A stretch of DNA of 22,268 bases from the NCBI GenBank assembly GCA_946405675.1, contig CAMJIC010000012.1, positions 1 to 22,268 of the forward strand, written 5' to 3'. Under the pieces are notes generated by a model. That model ran no database searches. It saw only the letters and a program-made list of their open reading frames with translations, and had not been told where the DNA came from. This DNA comes from an uncultured Clostridia bacterium. GTDB lineage: Bacteria; Bacillota; Clostridia; Lachnospirales; Lachnospiraceae. This document shows positions 7,134 to 15,803 of this stretch, one piece after another. How positions within the stretch are numbered: the first letter of the stretch is position 1; each line of letters begins with the position of its first letter. Position numbers and translations under genes: made by a program.

Positions 7134-7892
7134 ATGAGAATAAGAACGAAAAGACAGCTATTTGTAACAACTGTGTTGATGGTTGCACTTTGTGTTGCAT
7201 TTTCTGCTACGGCCTTTGCGAAGGTGGACAAAAGAAAGAAGGTGCACAGTATTTACTGGAAGGCAAAGCTGAAAACCGATGTGTCGTTCCAGGATGATTA
7301 TGAAGAGATCGAACTTGAAAAGGGGGATGAAGTGCTGGTGGTCAGCCGCCCCAATACAGGTACGCCGTGCCTGTGCGAAGTGGATGGGACAAGGTTTCGG
7401 ATTGCATATAAGTCATTGGAGTTCATAACTGATGCCTGTACGATTGGGGATGGCGACTATAGTGTTGCGGTAAAAGAAGATTTCGTGAATGAGCGCTATC
7501 ATCTGACCTCTAAAACCAATTACCTGATCTGGACGAGCCTTGACAAGCAGAGGGTGAATGTTTTTAAAGGAAGCGGAAAAGGAGGAGACTGGGAGCTGAT
7601 TCGTGTCATCAAGTGTTCCAGCGGCATGGCTACGCATCCGACAAGAGTACACTTCAACATGGAAGTTGACTTTAAGGAAAGGGTGTACAGGTATTCGAAC
7701 TCCGTGATCAATACGGTGACGGAGTATTATGTGGAGTTTTCCGGAAGCGGTTTCCATAAGTGGGTAGGCGGCGGATATTCAAAGAATATCGGAAGACATC
7801 CTGCGTCCCATAGCTGTATCCGTCTTCCCACTACAGACGCGATCTGGATGTTTAATACAATCCCCCTTCATACGAGGGTTGTAAACTATTGA
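7134..7892 (+). CDS. secreted YkuD-type L,D-transpeptidase, paralogue 1
   Basis: This 252-residue protein has a clear signal peptide (basic start, hydrophobic 9-28, likely cut after AFA at 27-29). A small SH3-like region (about 36-100) follows, then a YkuD domain (about 127-252). YkuD enzymes use a Cys thiol to make 3-3 crosslinks in peptidoglycan or to attach proteins to it. The domain opens with YLIWTSLDKQRVNVF and has HKW at 208-210. The catalytic stretch is ASHSCIRLP (224-232) with Cys228 and His226. The family consensus is SHGC, so Gly is replaced by Ser227, which is unusual. The ATG at 7134 is preferred over the one at 7104 because GAGAGG lies just upstream and the protein then starts directly with the signal peptide. 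It has its own promoter and terminators and is a paralogue of the gene at 21552. Confidence 0.85.
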   Translation: MRIRTKRQLFVTTVLMVALCVAFSATAFAKVDKRKKVHSIYWKAKLKTDVSFQDDYEEIELEKGDEVLVVSRPNTGTPCLCEVDGTRFRIAYKSLEFITDACTIGDGDYSVAVKEDFVNERYHLTSKTNYLIWTSLDKQRVNVFKGSGKGGDWELIRVIKCSSGMATHPTRVHFNMEVDFKERVYRYSNSVINTVTEYYVEFSGSGFHKWVGGGYSKNIGRHPASHSCIRLPTTDAIWMFNTIPLHTRVVNY

Positions 7893-7926
7893 TGGAGTGA
7901 TATTAGGGTTATTCCCTGCGGCAGGG

Positions 7927-7954
7927 CTGCGTCGCATGCAATGCAGTTTGTTTT
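7927..7954 (+). terminator. weak terminator after the L,D-transpeptidase gene
   Basis: Arms 7927-7934 and 7939-7946 (CTGCGTCG with CAATGCAG) form an imperfect 8-bp stem with one wobble and one mismatch and a CATG loop. TTTGTTTT follows at 7947-7954. A smaller 5-bp hairpin, CCCTG-CGG-CAGGG, lies directly before it at 7914-7926. Confidence 0.45.
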
Positions 7955-7985
7955 GCCAAAATAGTGAATCCATCCGTAAACAGGT

Positions 7986-8031
7986 AAAGAGGCATGGGAA
8001 TCAGAGGGTTCTGGCTCCCGTACCTCTTTTT
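7986..8031 (+). terminator. intrinsic terminator close upstream of YfhO paralogue 2
   Basis: Arms 7986-8005 and 8010-8029 form a 20-bp stem with two mismatches and two wobbles around a GGGT loop, and the sequence runs on into a T5 tract (8027-8031). Only 33 bases separate the tract from the GTG start at 8065, with the ribosome site at 8051-8056. It could simply end the L,D-transpeptidase transcript, or act as a conditional attenuator for the operon starting at 8065. Confidence 0.75.
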
Positions 8032-8064
8032 GCATAGAAATGGGCACAAGAAGGAGATTTTGCA

Positions 8065-10908
8065 GTGAAAGGTGAGAATCAGGTTTCCTGCCGGAAACGG
8101 AAATGGAAAGCGGAAAACGGAATACGTTTGCGTGATGTTGCGTGGAAGTATACCATACTGTTTGCCGTATGTGCTTTTCTGTGCTTTCTCCCATTTCTTT
8201 TTTTGAAAAAAAGCTTTGTCTATCAGGTGGACGGACGTTCTCAGTATGTGGTTTACCTGCGTTATATGGGGGAGTATCTCAGGGAAAATATTTCCAGATT
8301 CTTACATGGCACTTTTGAGCCGGTCATGTATGATTTTTCCATCGGGCCCGGAGATGACATTAACGCGATCGTCAGGTTTCACCCGCTGGATTTTCTTTCT
8401 GTTTTTTGTCCGGGCGATCTGACCGAGTACTTATATGACGCCATCCTTCTGATCAGGTACTACCTCTCCGGCCTTTGCTTCTGCGCATTTGCCCTGACAT
8501 GGAAGAAAATTGGCGATAAGGAGCCAGGGAGGCTGACGGATCCCGTTTCCACTGCAGGCATCTTAGCCGGGGCGATGGTCTATGTTTTCTGCGGATACAT
8601 GCTCATGCGGGTGATGAATCATCCTACCTATGCCGCTCCGTTTATCATTCTTCCCCTGATGCTGCTCGCGGCTGAAAAGGTGATGGAGTCGGCTTCCTGT
8701 AAGGAAGGGAACCGGACGAGGCAAAAAGACATGAAAGGAAGCATGACAGGGGCTGTCCTGTTTCCGATCGTGATTTTTCTGGGATTTGTCAGTAACTATT
8801 ATTTTATGTATATCAGTTCCATCGGACTTCTGGTATACATGCTGGTCCGTTTTCCGGATTATTACAGGCATACTGTCCGGCACAATGACAGCCGGGGAAA
8901 AGTGTTTTTGTCCTTGCTGATCAGGATGATTGGCCTCTATCTGGTCGGTACAGGTATGTCGATGGCAGTTTTTCTGCCTACGATGATACGGTACGCGAAT
9001 TCAGCCAGAACAACGCAGACCGCGATCAGGCAGAATCTCCTGGTTTATTCGGATCCAAGACGGTACTTTGCATGGATGGTCAACCTGATCACCCCATTTG
9101 CCAGCTCAGGGAATGGGACTAATCTGAATTACGCAGTTATTGTCCTGCCTGCTCTTTTCTCGCTTTTCTGTTTCCGCCGAAGGAAATACCGTACACTGAA
9201 ATGTTTCCTGGGCATAGAATTGGCCTGCCTGCTGATTCCTGCCGCAGGCTATGTCATGGCAGGCTTCCAGAATGAAAACAACCGCTGGATCTATTTGATT
9301 TCGCTGGCGCTCGGAATGACAGTGGCCTTTATGGCGGATTCCTTTTTTCATTTGAGCGTGGTCAATGCCAGGATTCTTGCATCAGGTGCTGCAGCGTTTA
9401 CGGCACTTTCCGCTGCGGCGGCAGTCTTTACGAAGCGGGGGATCTTTGCCTTTGCAGCTGTGCTGGAGATGCTCACATGTACGGTGATCCTGATCACGGC
9501 AGGCCGCAGAAGCTGTTCACGGAAGGCAGTCCGGATGATTGTCCTTGCTGTCACCAGTACCTCCGTAGTGTTGAATGCATGGATCACCTGGCTGCCCGGT
9601 TTCGGCAACATGGCTGCGCGCTGCACAAATGCCGGGAAAGCATTTCGGCGGTTTGAAAAAGGACCCGGAAAAACCGTGGGGAAGCTGGATGAGGATGGTT
9701 TTTACAGGATTGATGTTTCTGCTTTGAAAGCAGGAACGGAGAATTCCGGGATTTATTCCGGGTATCATGGAATTTCCATCTACAACAGTATCCTGAATGC
9801 AGGCATGATGGAGTCCATGGTTCAGACAGACAATGTCGGGCTGGATTCTCTCACCCATCTTCAGGACCTGGATGGACGTTTTCCGACGGAGAGCCTGGCA
9901 GGGGTGAAGTATTACCTGACGAAGAGGGAAGGCGACCGCCCTTATGGTTTTTCTGAAGAACCTGTCCTGAAGAGCAAGCGCTACTATGTCTATCAAAATG
10001 AGATGGCGCTTCCATTTGCTTACAGCTATGACTCCGTCATCTGGGTACAGGATCAGGCGCAGATGGATTCAGCTTCGCAGGAGCTGATCAAGGTACATGC
10101 AGCCGTGATCGATCCTGCTGATGTCCCCGGGGCGGAACATATGAACCGCATCACTTCGCTTCCGGAGGACCTGCTTATAAAAGAGCTGGATCTTCCCGCT
10201 TCCGCGCAGGGAATGGAACGAACAGAAGACGGGTATACGACAGGCGAAAAGAAGGGCGTTTTGACGCTGCCCTGCGAGACGATCCCTGGATACCATTGCC
10301 TTCTGCTGTTAAAAGGGCTCGGGGCACAGGAAGAGTCAAGAAAGATCAAGATCACATCGGGGTCACTGAGAAAGGTCTTTGTCCTGAGGGGGGCTCAGGA
10401 TACCTATACTCTTGGAAGGGAAGACTACATCGTTGACCTGATGGACGGCCTGGGAGCCGGCAGTGCGGGAGAGGAAAATGAAATATCTGTAACCTTCCGC
10501 AAGAATGGACATTATCACCTTGATTCCGCCTCTATTGTGTATATTCCTGTGGAAGGCATGAGGCAGGAGATTGAGAAGCTGTCCCAGGATGCGATGGCGG
10601 ATCCGGAGATATCCCCAAACCGGGTATCCGGGACGATCCATATGAGCCGGGAAAAGGTGGTTACATTCCAGGTGCTTTTCCAGAAAGGCTGGAATCTTTA
10701 CGTGGACGGAGAGAAGGTTCCGTTGTTTTGCTCGAACAACTGCTACCTGGGAGCATTGATTCCGGAAGGATCGCATGATATCCTTTTGAAATACACGACG
10801 CCTGGACTTGGCACAGGCATGGCAATCAGCCTGATCTCCTTTTTGGCGTGGATCCTGATCATTGCTGTTTCATTCCGTACGCTGAAAAAGCCCCGGCACC
10901 AGGCATGA
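8065..10908 (+). CDS. YfhO-family membrane protein, paralogue 2
   Basis: This 947-residue YfhO-family protein is a likely polyprenyl-phosphate-dependent glycosyltransferase of the GT-C type at the cell membrane. After a basic cytoplasmic start, helix 1 (about 29-48) leads to an outer loop with YQVDGRSQY (53-61, Asp56 a candidate catalytic acid) and YDFSIGPGDD (89-98). NAIVRFHPLDFLSVF follows, a block shared with paralogue 3 but not paralogue 1. About twelve helices precede the large outer domain, with YHGISIYNSILNAG near residue 570, and the late GW-x3-VDG motif (QKGWNLYVDGEKV) before the final helix and basic tail. The GTG start has an ideal AAGGAG at 8051-8056 with eight bases spacing. It opens a seven-gene operon, but I found no convincing promoter between the terminator at 8031 and this start. 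A poor TTGCCA/TAAACA pair lies at 7953-7982. Confidence 0.85.
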   Translation: MKGENQVSCRKRKWKAENGIRLRDVAWKYTILFAVCAFLCFLPFLFLKKSFVYQVDGRSQYVVYLRYMGEYLRENISRFLHGTFEPVMYDFSIGPGDDINAIVRFHPLDFLSVFCPGDLTEYLYDAILLIRYYLSGLCFCAFALTWKKIGDKEPGRLTDPVSTAGILAGAMVYVFCGYMLMRVMNHPTYAAPFIILPLMLLAAEKVMESASCKEGNRTRQKDMKGSMTGAVLFPIVIFLGFVSNYYFMYISSIGLLVYMLVRFPDYYRHTVRHNDSRGKVFLSLLIRMIGLYLVGTGMSMAVFLPTMIRYANSARTTQTAIRQNLLVYSDPRRYFAWMVNLITPFASSGNGTNLNYAVIVLPALFSLFCFRRRKYRTLKCFLGIELACLLIPAAGYVMAGFQNENNRWIYLISLALGMTVAFMADSFFHLSVVNARILASGAAAFTALSAAAAVFTKRGIFAFAAVLEMLTCTVILITAGRRSCSRKAVRMIVLAVTSTSVVLNAWITWLPGFGNMAARCTNAGKAFRRFEKGPGKTVGKLDEDGFYRIDVSALKAGTENSGIYSGYHGISIYNSILNAGMMESMVQTDNVGLDSLTHLQDLDGRFPTESLAGVKYYLTKREGDRPYGFSEEPVLKSKRYYVYQNEMALPFAYSYDSVIWVQDQAQMDSASQELIKVHAAVIDPADVPGAEHMNRITSLPEDLLIKELDLPASAQGMERTEDGYTTGEKKGVLTLPCETIPGYHCLLLLKGLGAQEESRKIKITSGSLRKVFVLRGAQDTYTLGREDYIVDLMDGLGAGSAGEENEISVTFRKNGHYHLDSASIVYIPVEGMRQEIEKLSQDAMADPEISPNRVSGTIHMSREKVVTFQVLFQKGWNLYVDGEKVPLFCSNNCYLGALIPEGSHDILLKYTTPGLGTGMAISLISFLAWILIIAVSFRTLKKPRHQA

Positions 10909-10915
10909 GGCATTA

Positions 10916-10941
10916 CCCACAGGACGTTCCGCCGGCAGGGG
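10916..10941 (+). repeat. diverged copy of the upstream intergenic motif
   Basis: The segment matches 239-264 at 22 of 26 bases (CCCACAGG, then CGT, CCGC, GGC and GGGG blocks conserved). It sits in the 69-base gap between YfhO paralogues 2 and 3. The long flanking arms seen at 226-277 are not present. It may be a remnant of a small dispersed repeat or a shared structural element; chance similarity in GC-rich sequence is possible. Confidence 0.35.
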
Positions 10942-10977
10942 TTTGGCTTTGCGTATTCATCGTTGACTGGAGGATGA

Positions 10978-13803
10978 ATGGATAATCAAAGACTGACACG
11001 TAAATATTTCCTGATCTATACGATTCTCTTTCTGCTGGTCAGTGCATGCGTTTTTTTCCCGTTTGCGTACGGAGGGAAGTGTCTGGTCGGAAATGGAGAT
11101 GGACAGTCCCAGTATATCCTGCAGCTGGAATATATGGGCCGTTGGCTGAGAGAAGCCGTCAGCGGTTTTTTGCATGGGGATTTCACCCCGCGGCGGTTTG
11201 ATTTTACCATCGGCATGGGGGATGACATCAATGCAGTTGTGCGTTTCCATCCGTTGGATTTTCTGTCTGTATTTGTGCCGGAATCAGGAGTGGAATTTCT
11301 TTATCAGTTTCTGATCTTCCTCCGGCTGTATCTGGCAGGGCTTGCGTTTTCTGTATATGTATTTGCATGGAAAAGAATCAACGGCACTTGTAAAAAGAAT
11401 AACGGTCCGGATCCATATGGCGCATGGGCGGTGCTGACCGGGAGCATGGTATATCTTTTTACCGGATATACCTTCAGCCTTGGGATCGTACACCCGACCT
11501 ACCTGTCTCCGCTCATCACGCTTCCGCTGCTTTTGCTTGGCGCGGAGTATATGATAGGATCTTCCTGGCATCAGGCGGAGACGATCCGGACAACGCTCAG
11601 TTCCGAAGGAACGTGCCGGAGAGAAAGGCATGGATTCGTCCTGTTTTCTGTGATGACGGCGGTCAGCTTCATCAGCAACTATTATTTTATGTATATCGCT
11701 TCGGTCGCGGCGGTGTTGTACGTATTCGTACGTTTTTTCCAGATTTATCAAAAGAATCGTGTCAGAAGCTTTCTGGTATTGCTGCTGCGTTTTATTGCAG
11801 CGTACGGGATCGGATTCCTGATTTCCTGTATCACATTGCTCCCGACGCTGAAGCGCTATATGGGCAGCTATCGTTCTGAGCGTCTGACTGCTGTCAATAA
11901 TCTTCTGGTGTATGCGGATAAGAGACGCTATGGCGCATGGCTGGTCAATCTGATCAGCCCGCTTCGGGCATCCGGAAATGGAACCCATCTGAACTATGCG
12001 GTTCTCGTATTTCCTGCAATCATTCTTCTTTTTGCGGTCAGGAAGGAGATGGAGGGCAGGGCAAGGCATCAGGAACGCATCCTTTTACGTGTTTTTCTGA
12101 TCATTGCCCTTGGGTTTCTTCTGATCCCTGCAGGCGGGTTTTTGATGGCCGCCATGAACAATGAGAACAATCGCTGGGTCTTCCTGATTGCGTTGCTGCT
12201 GGGGTGTGTGGTATCATTTTCTTTTCCTGATTTCTGTGCGCTGGACAGACATCAGAAAAGGGTGCTTTTGCTTGGATGTGCTGTTTACGATGTAGCAGTG
12301 GCAGTTTCCATGTTTTTTACTGGTTTTGACCTGTATCCCATTGCCGGCGCGCTGCAGCTCACGGTGTTCACAGCGTTGATTCTGCTGACTGGCCGGCATT
12401 GGAGCCGTAAAAAGACAGAAGGTGTCCTGCTGAGTGTGTGCCTGGTTTCCTGTATCGTGAATGGTGTGATGACATTTGCAAAACCCTTTGGGAATCTGCC
12501 TCGGTATTACAGGGATGCAGGAGACACGCTTTCCTGGTATCGGAACAGTGTTTATGCCAACTATCTGAAGATTCCGGAAACAGGGCAAAAAGGCTTTTAC
12601 CGGGTAGATGGTGTATTTTCAGGAAACTCGGAGGACAATGCCGCCCTGCTTCTGGGATACCAGGGCATCCAGATGTACAACAGCGTGATGAACGCATCGG
12701 AGATAGACACCTTAAAAAAGACAGGGAATACAGGGCTGACGACCATGCTTCATATCAGGCACATGGATGGGAGAACGGTGTCAGAGGAGCTGGCAGGGGT
12801 GCGCTATTTTATGACAGATCCTGCCAGCAAGGCAGCGATTCCGTATGGATATGGCCCGGAACCGGTGTATGCGGATGGTGAAGTGGCTATCTATGAAAAT
12901 GAGCACCCTCTTTCTTTCTCGTATGGCATGAGCCGTGTCATGAAGATGAGCGAATATGAGAAGCTGACAGAAGCGGAAAGAGAGTTTGTATGCCTGGATG
13001 CGGCTGTCCTGGAAGATGATGCGGCATCCTCTTTTGATGGGGAGGCTCTGACTGCTGATGAATACCAAAAAGCCGGGATCGGCCTTGTGCCTGTTTCAGA
13101 GGCAAGGGGAAAGTCCGGAATGAAGGTACGTGAGAAAGCGGATGGAAGCATCGTATTGAAAGCCGCCAAAAAACGTTCAGGCTATGTGTTCCGCGCAAAC
13201 ATGCGGGAGGGCTATGCCAGTTATCTGCTATTGGAAGGAGTGTTGCCTTCTGTTGCGGCAAAGCTGCGTGTTCGTTCGGAAGATGTGCAGGACACTGTGT
13301 CATTGCTGACAGAAAATGAAACCTATACAATGCTGCGCTCCAATTATCTGGTGAACCTGGGAACAGCAGACGCAGATACAGAAAAAGAGATTACACTGTC
13401 TTTTTCGAAAAAAGGAAAATATCAGATTGGAAAGCTTGGAATCGTTCAGATCCCTCTGGAAGGATACAAGGAGAAGGTCAGTGCGATGTGTTCCGGCGCG
13501 ATGAAGCAGGAACAGATTCTGGAGGATGCTGTCACTGGTGTTTCAGAGTGTCCCAAGGACAGTGTGCTGGTGTTCTCCATCCCTTACAGTGAAGGCTGGA
13601 GCGCGGAAGTGGATGGGAAGAACGTGCCGCTTTTCAGGACAAATGGCTGCTGGAGCGGATTGGTGATGCAAAAAGGCACCCATTCGGTCCGCCTGGTATA
13701 TCGGACACCGATGCAAATGGAAGGGAATATCTGCTTTCTCGCAGGTATGCTTCTTTTGATCTCTGGAATGATCTGGCAACGGAAAAAGCAGAAGGCAGCC
13801 TGA
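10978..13803 (+). CDS. YfhO-family membrane protein, paralogue 3
   Basis: This 941-residue YfhO-family protein is closest to paralogue 2 by eye. Helix 1 spans about residues 11-30. The outer loop has GNGDGQSQY (38-46, Asp41) and FDFTIGMGDD (74-83), then NAVVRFHPLDFLSVF. Both paralogues 2 and 3 also share a SNYYFMYI helix and a NGT-LNYAV loop. The outer domain carries YQGIQMYNSVMNAS, and near the end is SEGWSAEVDGKNV before the last helix and basic tail. By family it should transfer a lipid-linked sugar to a surface acceptor. The ATG has TGGAGG at 10968-10973 only four bases upstream, which is close but usable. It follows paralogue 2 by 69 bases and precedes the PLP-enzyme gene by 30, so it is probably in the same operon. 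The outer domain diverges from paralogue 2 more than the membrane part, which suggests different acceptors or donors. Confidence 0.85.
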   Translation: MDNQRLTRKYFLIYTILFLLVSACVFFPFAYGGKCLVGNGDGQSQYILQLEYMGRWLREAVSGFLHGDFTPRRFDFTIGMGDDINAVVRFHPLDFLSVFVPESGVEFLYQFLIFLRLYLAGLAFSVYVFAWKRINGTCKKNNGPDPYGAWAVLTGSMVYLFTGYTFSLGIVHPTYLSPLITLPLLLLGAEYMIGSSWHQAETIRTTLSSEGTCRRERHGFVLFSVMTAVSFISNYYFMYIASVAAVLYVFVRFFQIYQKNRVRSFLVLLLRFIAAYGIGFLISCITLLPTLKRYMGSYRSERLTAVNNLLVYADKRRYGAWLVNLISPLRASGNGTHLNYAVLVFPAIILLFAVRKEMEGRARHQERILLRVFLIIALGFLLIPAGGFLMAAMNNENNRWVFLIALLLGCVVSFSFPDFCALDRHQKRVLLLGCAVYDVAVAVSMFFTGFDLYPIAGALQLTVFTALILLTGRHWSRKKTEGVLLSVCLVSCIVNGVMTFAKPFGNLPRYYRDAGDTLSWYRNSVYANYLKIPETGQKGFYRVDGVFSGNSEDNAALLLGYQGIQMYNSVMNASEIDTLKKTGNTGLTTMLHIRHMDGRTVSEELAGVRYFMTDPASKAAIPYGYGPEPVYADGEVAIYENEHPLSFSYGMSRVMKMSEYEKLTEAEREFVCLDAAVLEDDAASSFDGEALTADEYQKAGIGLVPVSEARGKSGMKVREKADGSIVLKAAKKRSGYVFRANMREGYASYLLLEGVLPSVAAKLRVRSEDVQDTVSLLTENETYTMLRSNYLVNLGTADADTEKEITLSFSKKGKYQIGKLGIVQIPLEGYKEKVSAMCSGAMKQEQILEDAVTGVSECPKDSVLVFSIPYSEGWSAEVDGKNVPLFRTNGCWSGLVMQKGTHSVRLVYRTPMQMEGNICFLAGMLLLISGMIWQRKKQKAA

Positions 13804-13833
13804 AGCTTATGCGGGGGAATAAGGTGGAATTGC

Positions 13834-14862
13834 ATGCCTTTGGTTAAGGAAGAGAGGCAGAGTATGATGGAACCGATCCTGACTGTTACACCCGTGCAGG
13901 AGTTTCCGTTGGCAAATGAAGGCGGAAACCGGATCTGGATCAAAAGAGATGACCTCCTGCCATTTTCTTTTGGCGGAAATAAGGTACGTATCGCATGGTC
14001 GTTCCTGGAGGATTGCCTTGCCAGGAATTGCGATGCCATGATTATGTATGGTGACCGCAGATCGAACCTGTGCAGGGTATTGTCCTCTATGTGCGCAGCA
14101 GCTCATATCGAGACTATCATGATCGAGACAAGCGAGCATGAGGAAAGCAGCCGCATGCCCTTTAATGAGAAGATGATCCGGCTATATGGGACCCGTATCC
14201 TGCAGTGCAGAAAAGACAGGATCGCCGACACGGTTGACAGGGCCTTTGAAATGCTCCGTGAGGAGGGGAAGCGTCCGTATTATATTTATGGAAACCGTTT
14301 TGGGACAGGAAACGAAGGGACTGCTGTTGATGCCTATGTGAAAGCGTGTCCCGAGATCCTTCAGTGGGAGTCGGATACGGGGAACAGACTGGCTTATCTC
14401 TTTACAGCGTGCGGTACCGGAAGCACACTTGCAGGGCTTACGGCAGGGATGCTGGAAGCAAGAAGCAAAGTGTCCGTCATCGGCATCTCCATTTCATCCA
14501 GATCCAGTGAGCGGGCAGAAAGCTGTCTGAACAAAGCGGCCAGGGCCTGGTATGAAAAGGAAGGAAGAAAGGTCCCGCAGAAGCTGGAAGAGGCATTGCA
14601 TGTTGAGACAAAGTATAACTGCGGCGGGTATGGGATCGTTGATCAAAGGGTGACGGATCTGATTGACCGTGTATTCCTGGAGACATCCATTTCCCTGGAT
14701 CCAACTTATACAGGGAAAGCTTTGCAGGGCATGCTTGACTATCTTAAGGAGCATGAGATCAGGGATCAGAATATCCTGTTCCTTCATACAGGAGGGCTTC
14801 CGCTATATTTTGATTATCTTGCAGAAAAGGCTTTGCCCGGAGACGCTAAGGAGGCAGAATGA
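13834..14862 (+). CDS. PLP-dependent enzyme, D-cysteine desulfhydrase/ACC deaminase family
   Basis: This 342-residue cytoplasmic protein is a fold-type II PLP enzyme. IKRDDLLPFSFGGNKVR (36-52) contains the cofactor lysine, Lys50, in the GGNK motif. ACGTGSTLAG (about 190) is the phosphate-binding loop, DPTYTGK (289-295) the conserved Tyr region, and HTGG (318-321) the C-terminal cofactor contact. The family removes amine or sulfide from small D-amino acids, ACC or diaminopropionate. The usual QSNHxR substrate motif reads RSNLCR here (76-81): Ser77 and Asn78 are kept, but Gln and His are replaced. The substrate may thus differ from D-cysteine or ACC. A start at Met11 (13864) is possible, but AAGGTGG at 13821-13827 supports this one. 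Its stop overlaps the next gene's start by four bases, tying it to the glycosyltransferase. It may supply or process an amino-acid building block. Confidence 0.82.
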   Translation: MPLVKEERQSMMEPILTVTPVQEFPLANEGGNRIWIKRDDLLPFSFGGNKVRIAWSFLEDCLARNCDAMIMYGDRRSNLCRVLSSMCAAAHIETIMIETSEHEESSRMPFNEKMIRLYGTRILQCRKDRIADTVDRAFEMLREEGKRPYYIYGNRFGTGNEGTAVDAYVKACPEILQWESDTGNRLAYLFTACGTGSTLAGLTAGMLEARSKVSVIGISISSRSSERAESCLNKAARAWYEKEGRKVPQKLEEALHVETKYNCGGYGIVDQRVTDLIDRVFLETSISLDPTYTGKALQGMLDYLKEHEIRDQNILFLHTGGLPLYFDYLAEKALPGDAKEAE

Positions 14863-15803
14863 TGCTGGTTTCAGTTGTAATACCTTGCTATAATTCAGAA
14901 AAGTCGATCCGGGAAGTAGTGGAGCTGACGCTGAAGGAGTTTGATGCAATTGATGGATATGAAGTGGAGTTCGTTCTGGTAAATGACAATTCCAGGGATC
15001 GTACATATCAGCAGATCACCGCACTGGCGAAGGACTATGAACAGGTACATGGGATCAGCCTGATGCGCAATTTTGGACAGCACAACGCGCTGATGTGCGG
15101 GCTGAATTATACACACGGAGAACTGATCCTCGGGATGGATGACGACCTTCAGACGCATCCCTCCCAGATCAGGAAGCTTCTGGAGAAGCAGAGGGAAGGA
15201 TTTGACATCGTTTATGGCGTTTATGAGAAAAGCACCAATACAGCGGGGAAAAATCTCACAAGCTGGCTGAATAAAGTATCCTCCCGGGCTTTGCTGGGAA
15301 GACCGAAGGATATTCAGTCGAGCAATTTCTGGCTGATCACAGAGAAGGTCCGCAATGAGGTGATCAAATACCGGAATTATAATCCCTATGTAGACGGCCT
15401 GTTTTTCCGGACATCACACAACATCGGGAATGTGACCATCCAGCATCACAAGAGGGAATACGGATCGAGCAACTATACATTCCGTAAGCTGCTGAAGCTT
15501 TGGATGGCTTACTGGAATTATTCAGTGCTTCCGCTCAGGACAGCTTCTGTGCTGGGGGCTGTGACTGCATTCATCGGATTTGTCGCCGCAATCCTGACCG
15601 TTGTTCACAAGCTGATGGATCCGACCACGACAGTGGGGTGGTCATCTACCTTAAGCGTCATGCTGATTTTCTTTGGATTTACCCTGCTGGTGCTGGGGAT
15701 CATCGGGGAGTATATAGGGGAGATTGTGCTGTCGATCAATCAGACGCCTCAGTATGTGATCCGGGAGATGGTGAATATGAAGGACGAGGACAGGAAGGTA
15801 TGA
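14859..15803 (+). CDS. GT2 polyprenyl-phosphate glycosyltransferase (ArnC/CsbB-like), copy 1
   Basis: This 314-residue enzyme has a cytoplasmic GT2 domain (1-215) and two C-terminal membrane helices (about 225-250 and 262-288). That is the plan of ArnC, GtrB and CsbB, which load a sugar from a nucleotide donor onto undecaprenyl phosphate. VVIPCYNSE opens the fold, VNDNS (41-45) binds the nucleotide, and MDDD (93-96) is the metal-binding acidic motif, after the family-typical FGQHNALMCGL. The second helix ends in the signature IIGEYIGEIV (281-290). The sugar cannot be read from the sequence. It overlaps the PLP-enzyme gene before it and the ATP-grasp gene after it, each by four bases (ATGA), so the three products are probably made in step. 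AAGGAGG lies at 14848-14854. It is a paralogue of the gene at 17988. Confidence 0.92.
   Translation: MMLVSVVIPCYNSEKSIREVVELTLKEFDAIDGYEVEFVLVNDNSRDRTYQQITALAKDYEQVHGISLMRNFGQHNALMCGLNYTHGELILGMDDDLQTHPSQIRKLLEKQREGFDIVYGVYEKSTNTAGKNLTSWLNKVSSRALLGRPKDIQSSNFWLITEKVRNEVIKYRNYNPYVDGLFFRTSHNIGNVTIQHHKREYGSSNYTFRKLLKLWMAYWNYSVLPLRTASVLGAVTAFIGFVAAILTVVHKLMDPTTTVGWSSTLSVMLIFFGFTLLVLGIIGEYIGEIVLSINQTPQYVIREMVNMKDEDRKV

Noticed and set aside
15500..15799. 100-codon N-terminal extension of the first ATP-grasp frame
   Set aside because: The extension lies inside the GT2 gene in another frame. The ATP-grasp fold begins exactly at the ATG at 15800, as in the paralogue at 18977.
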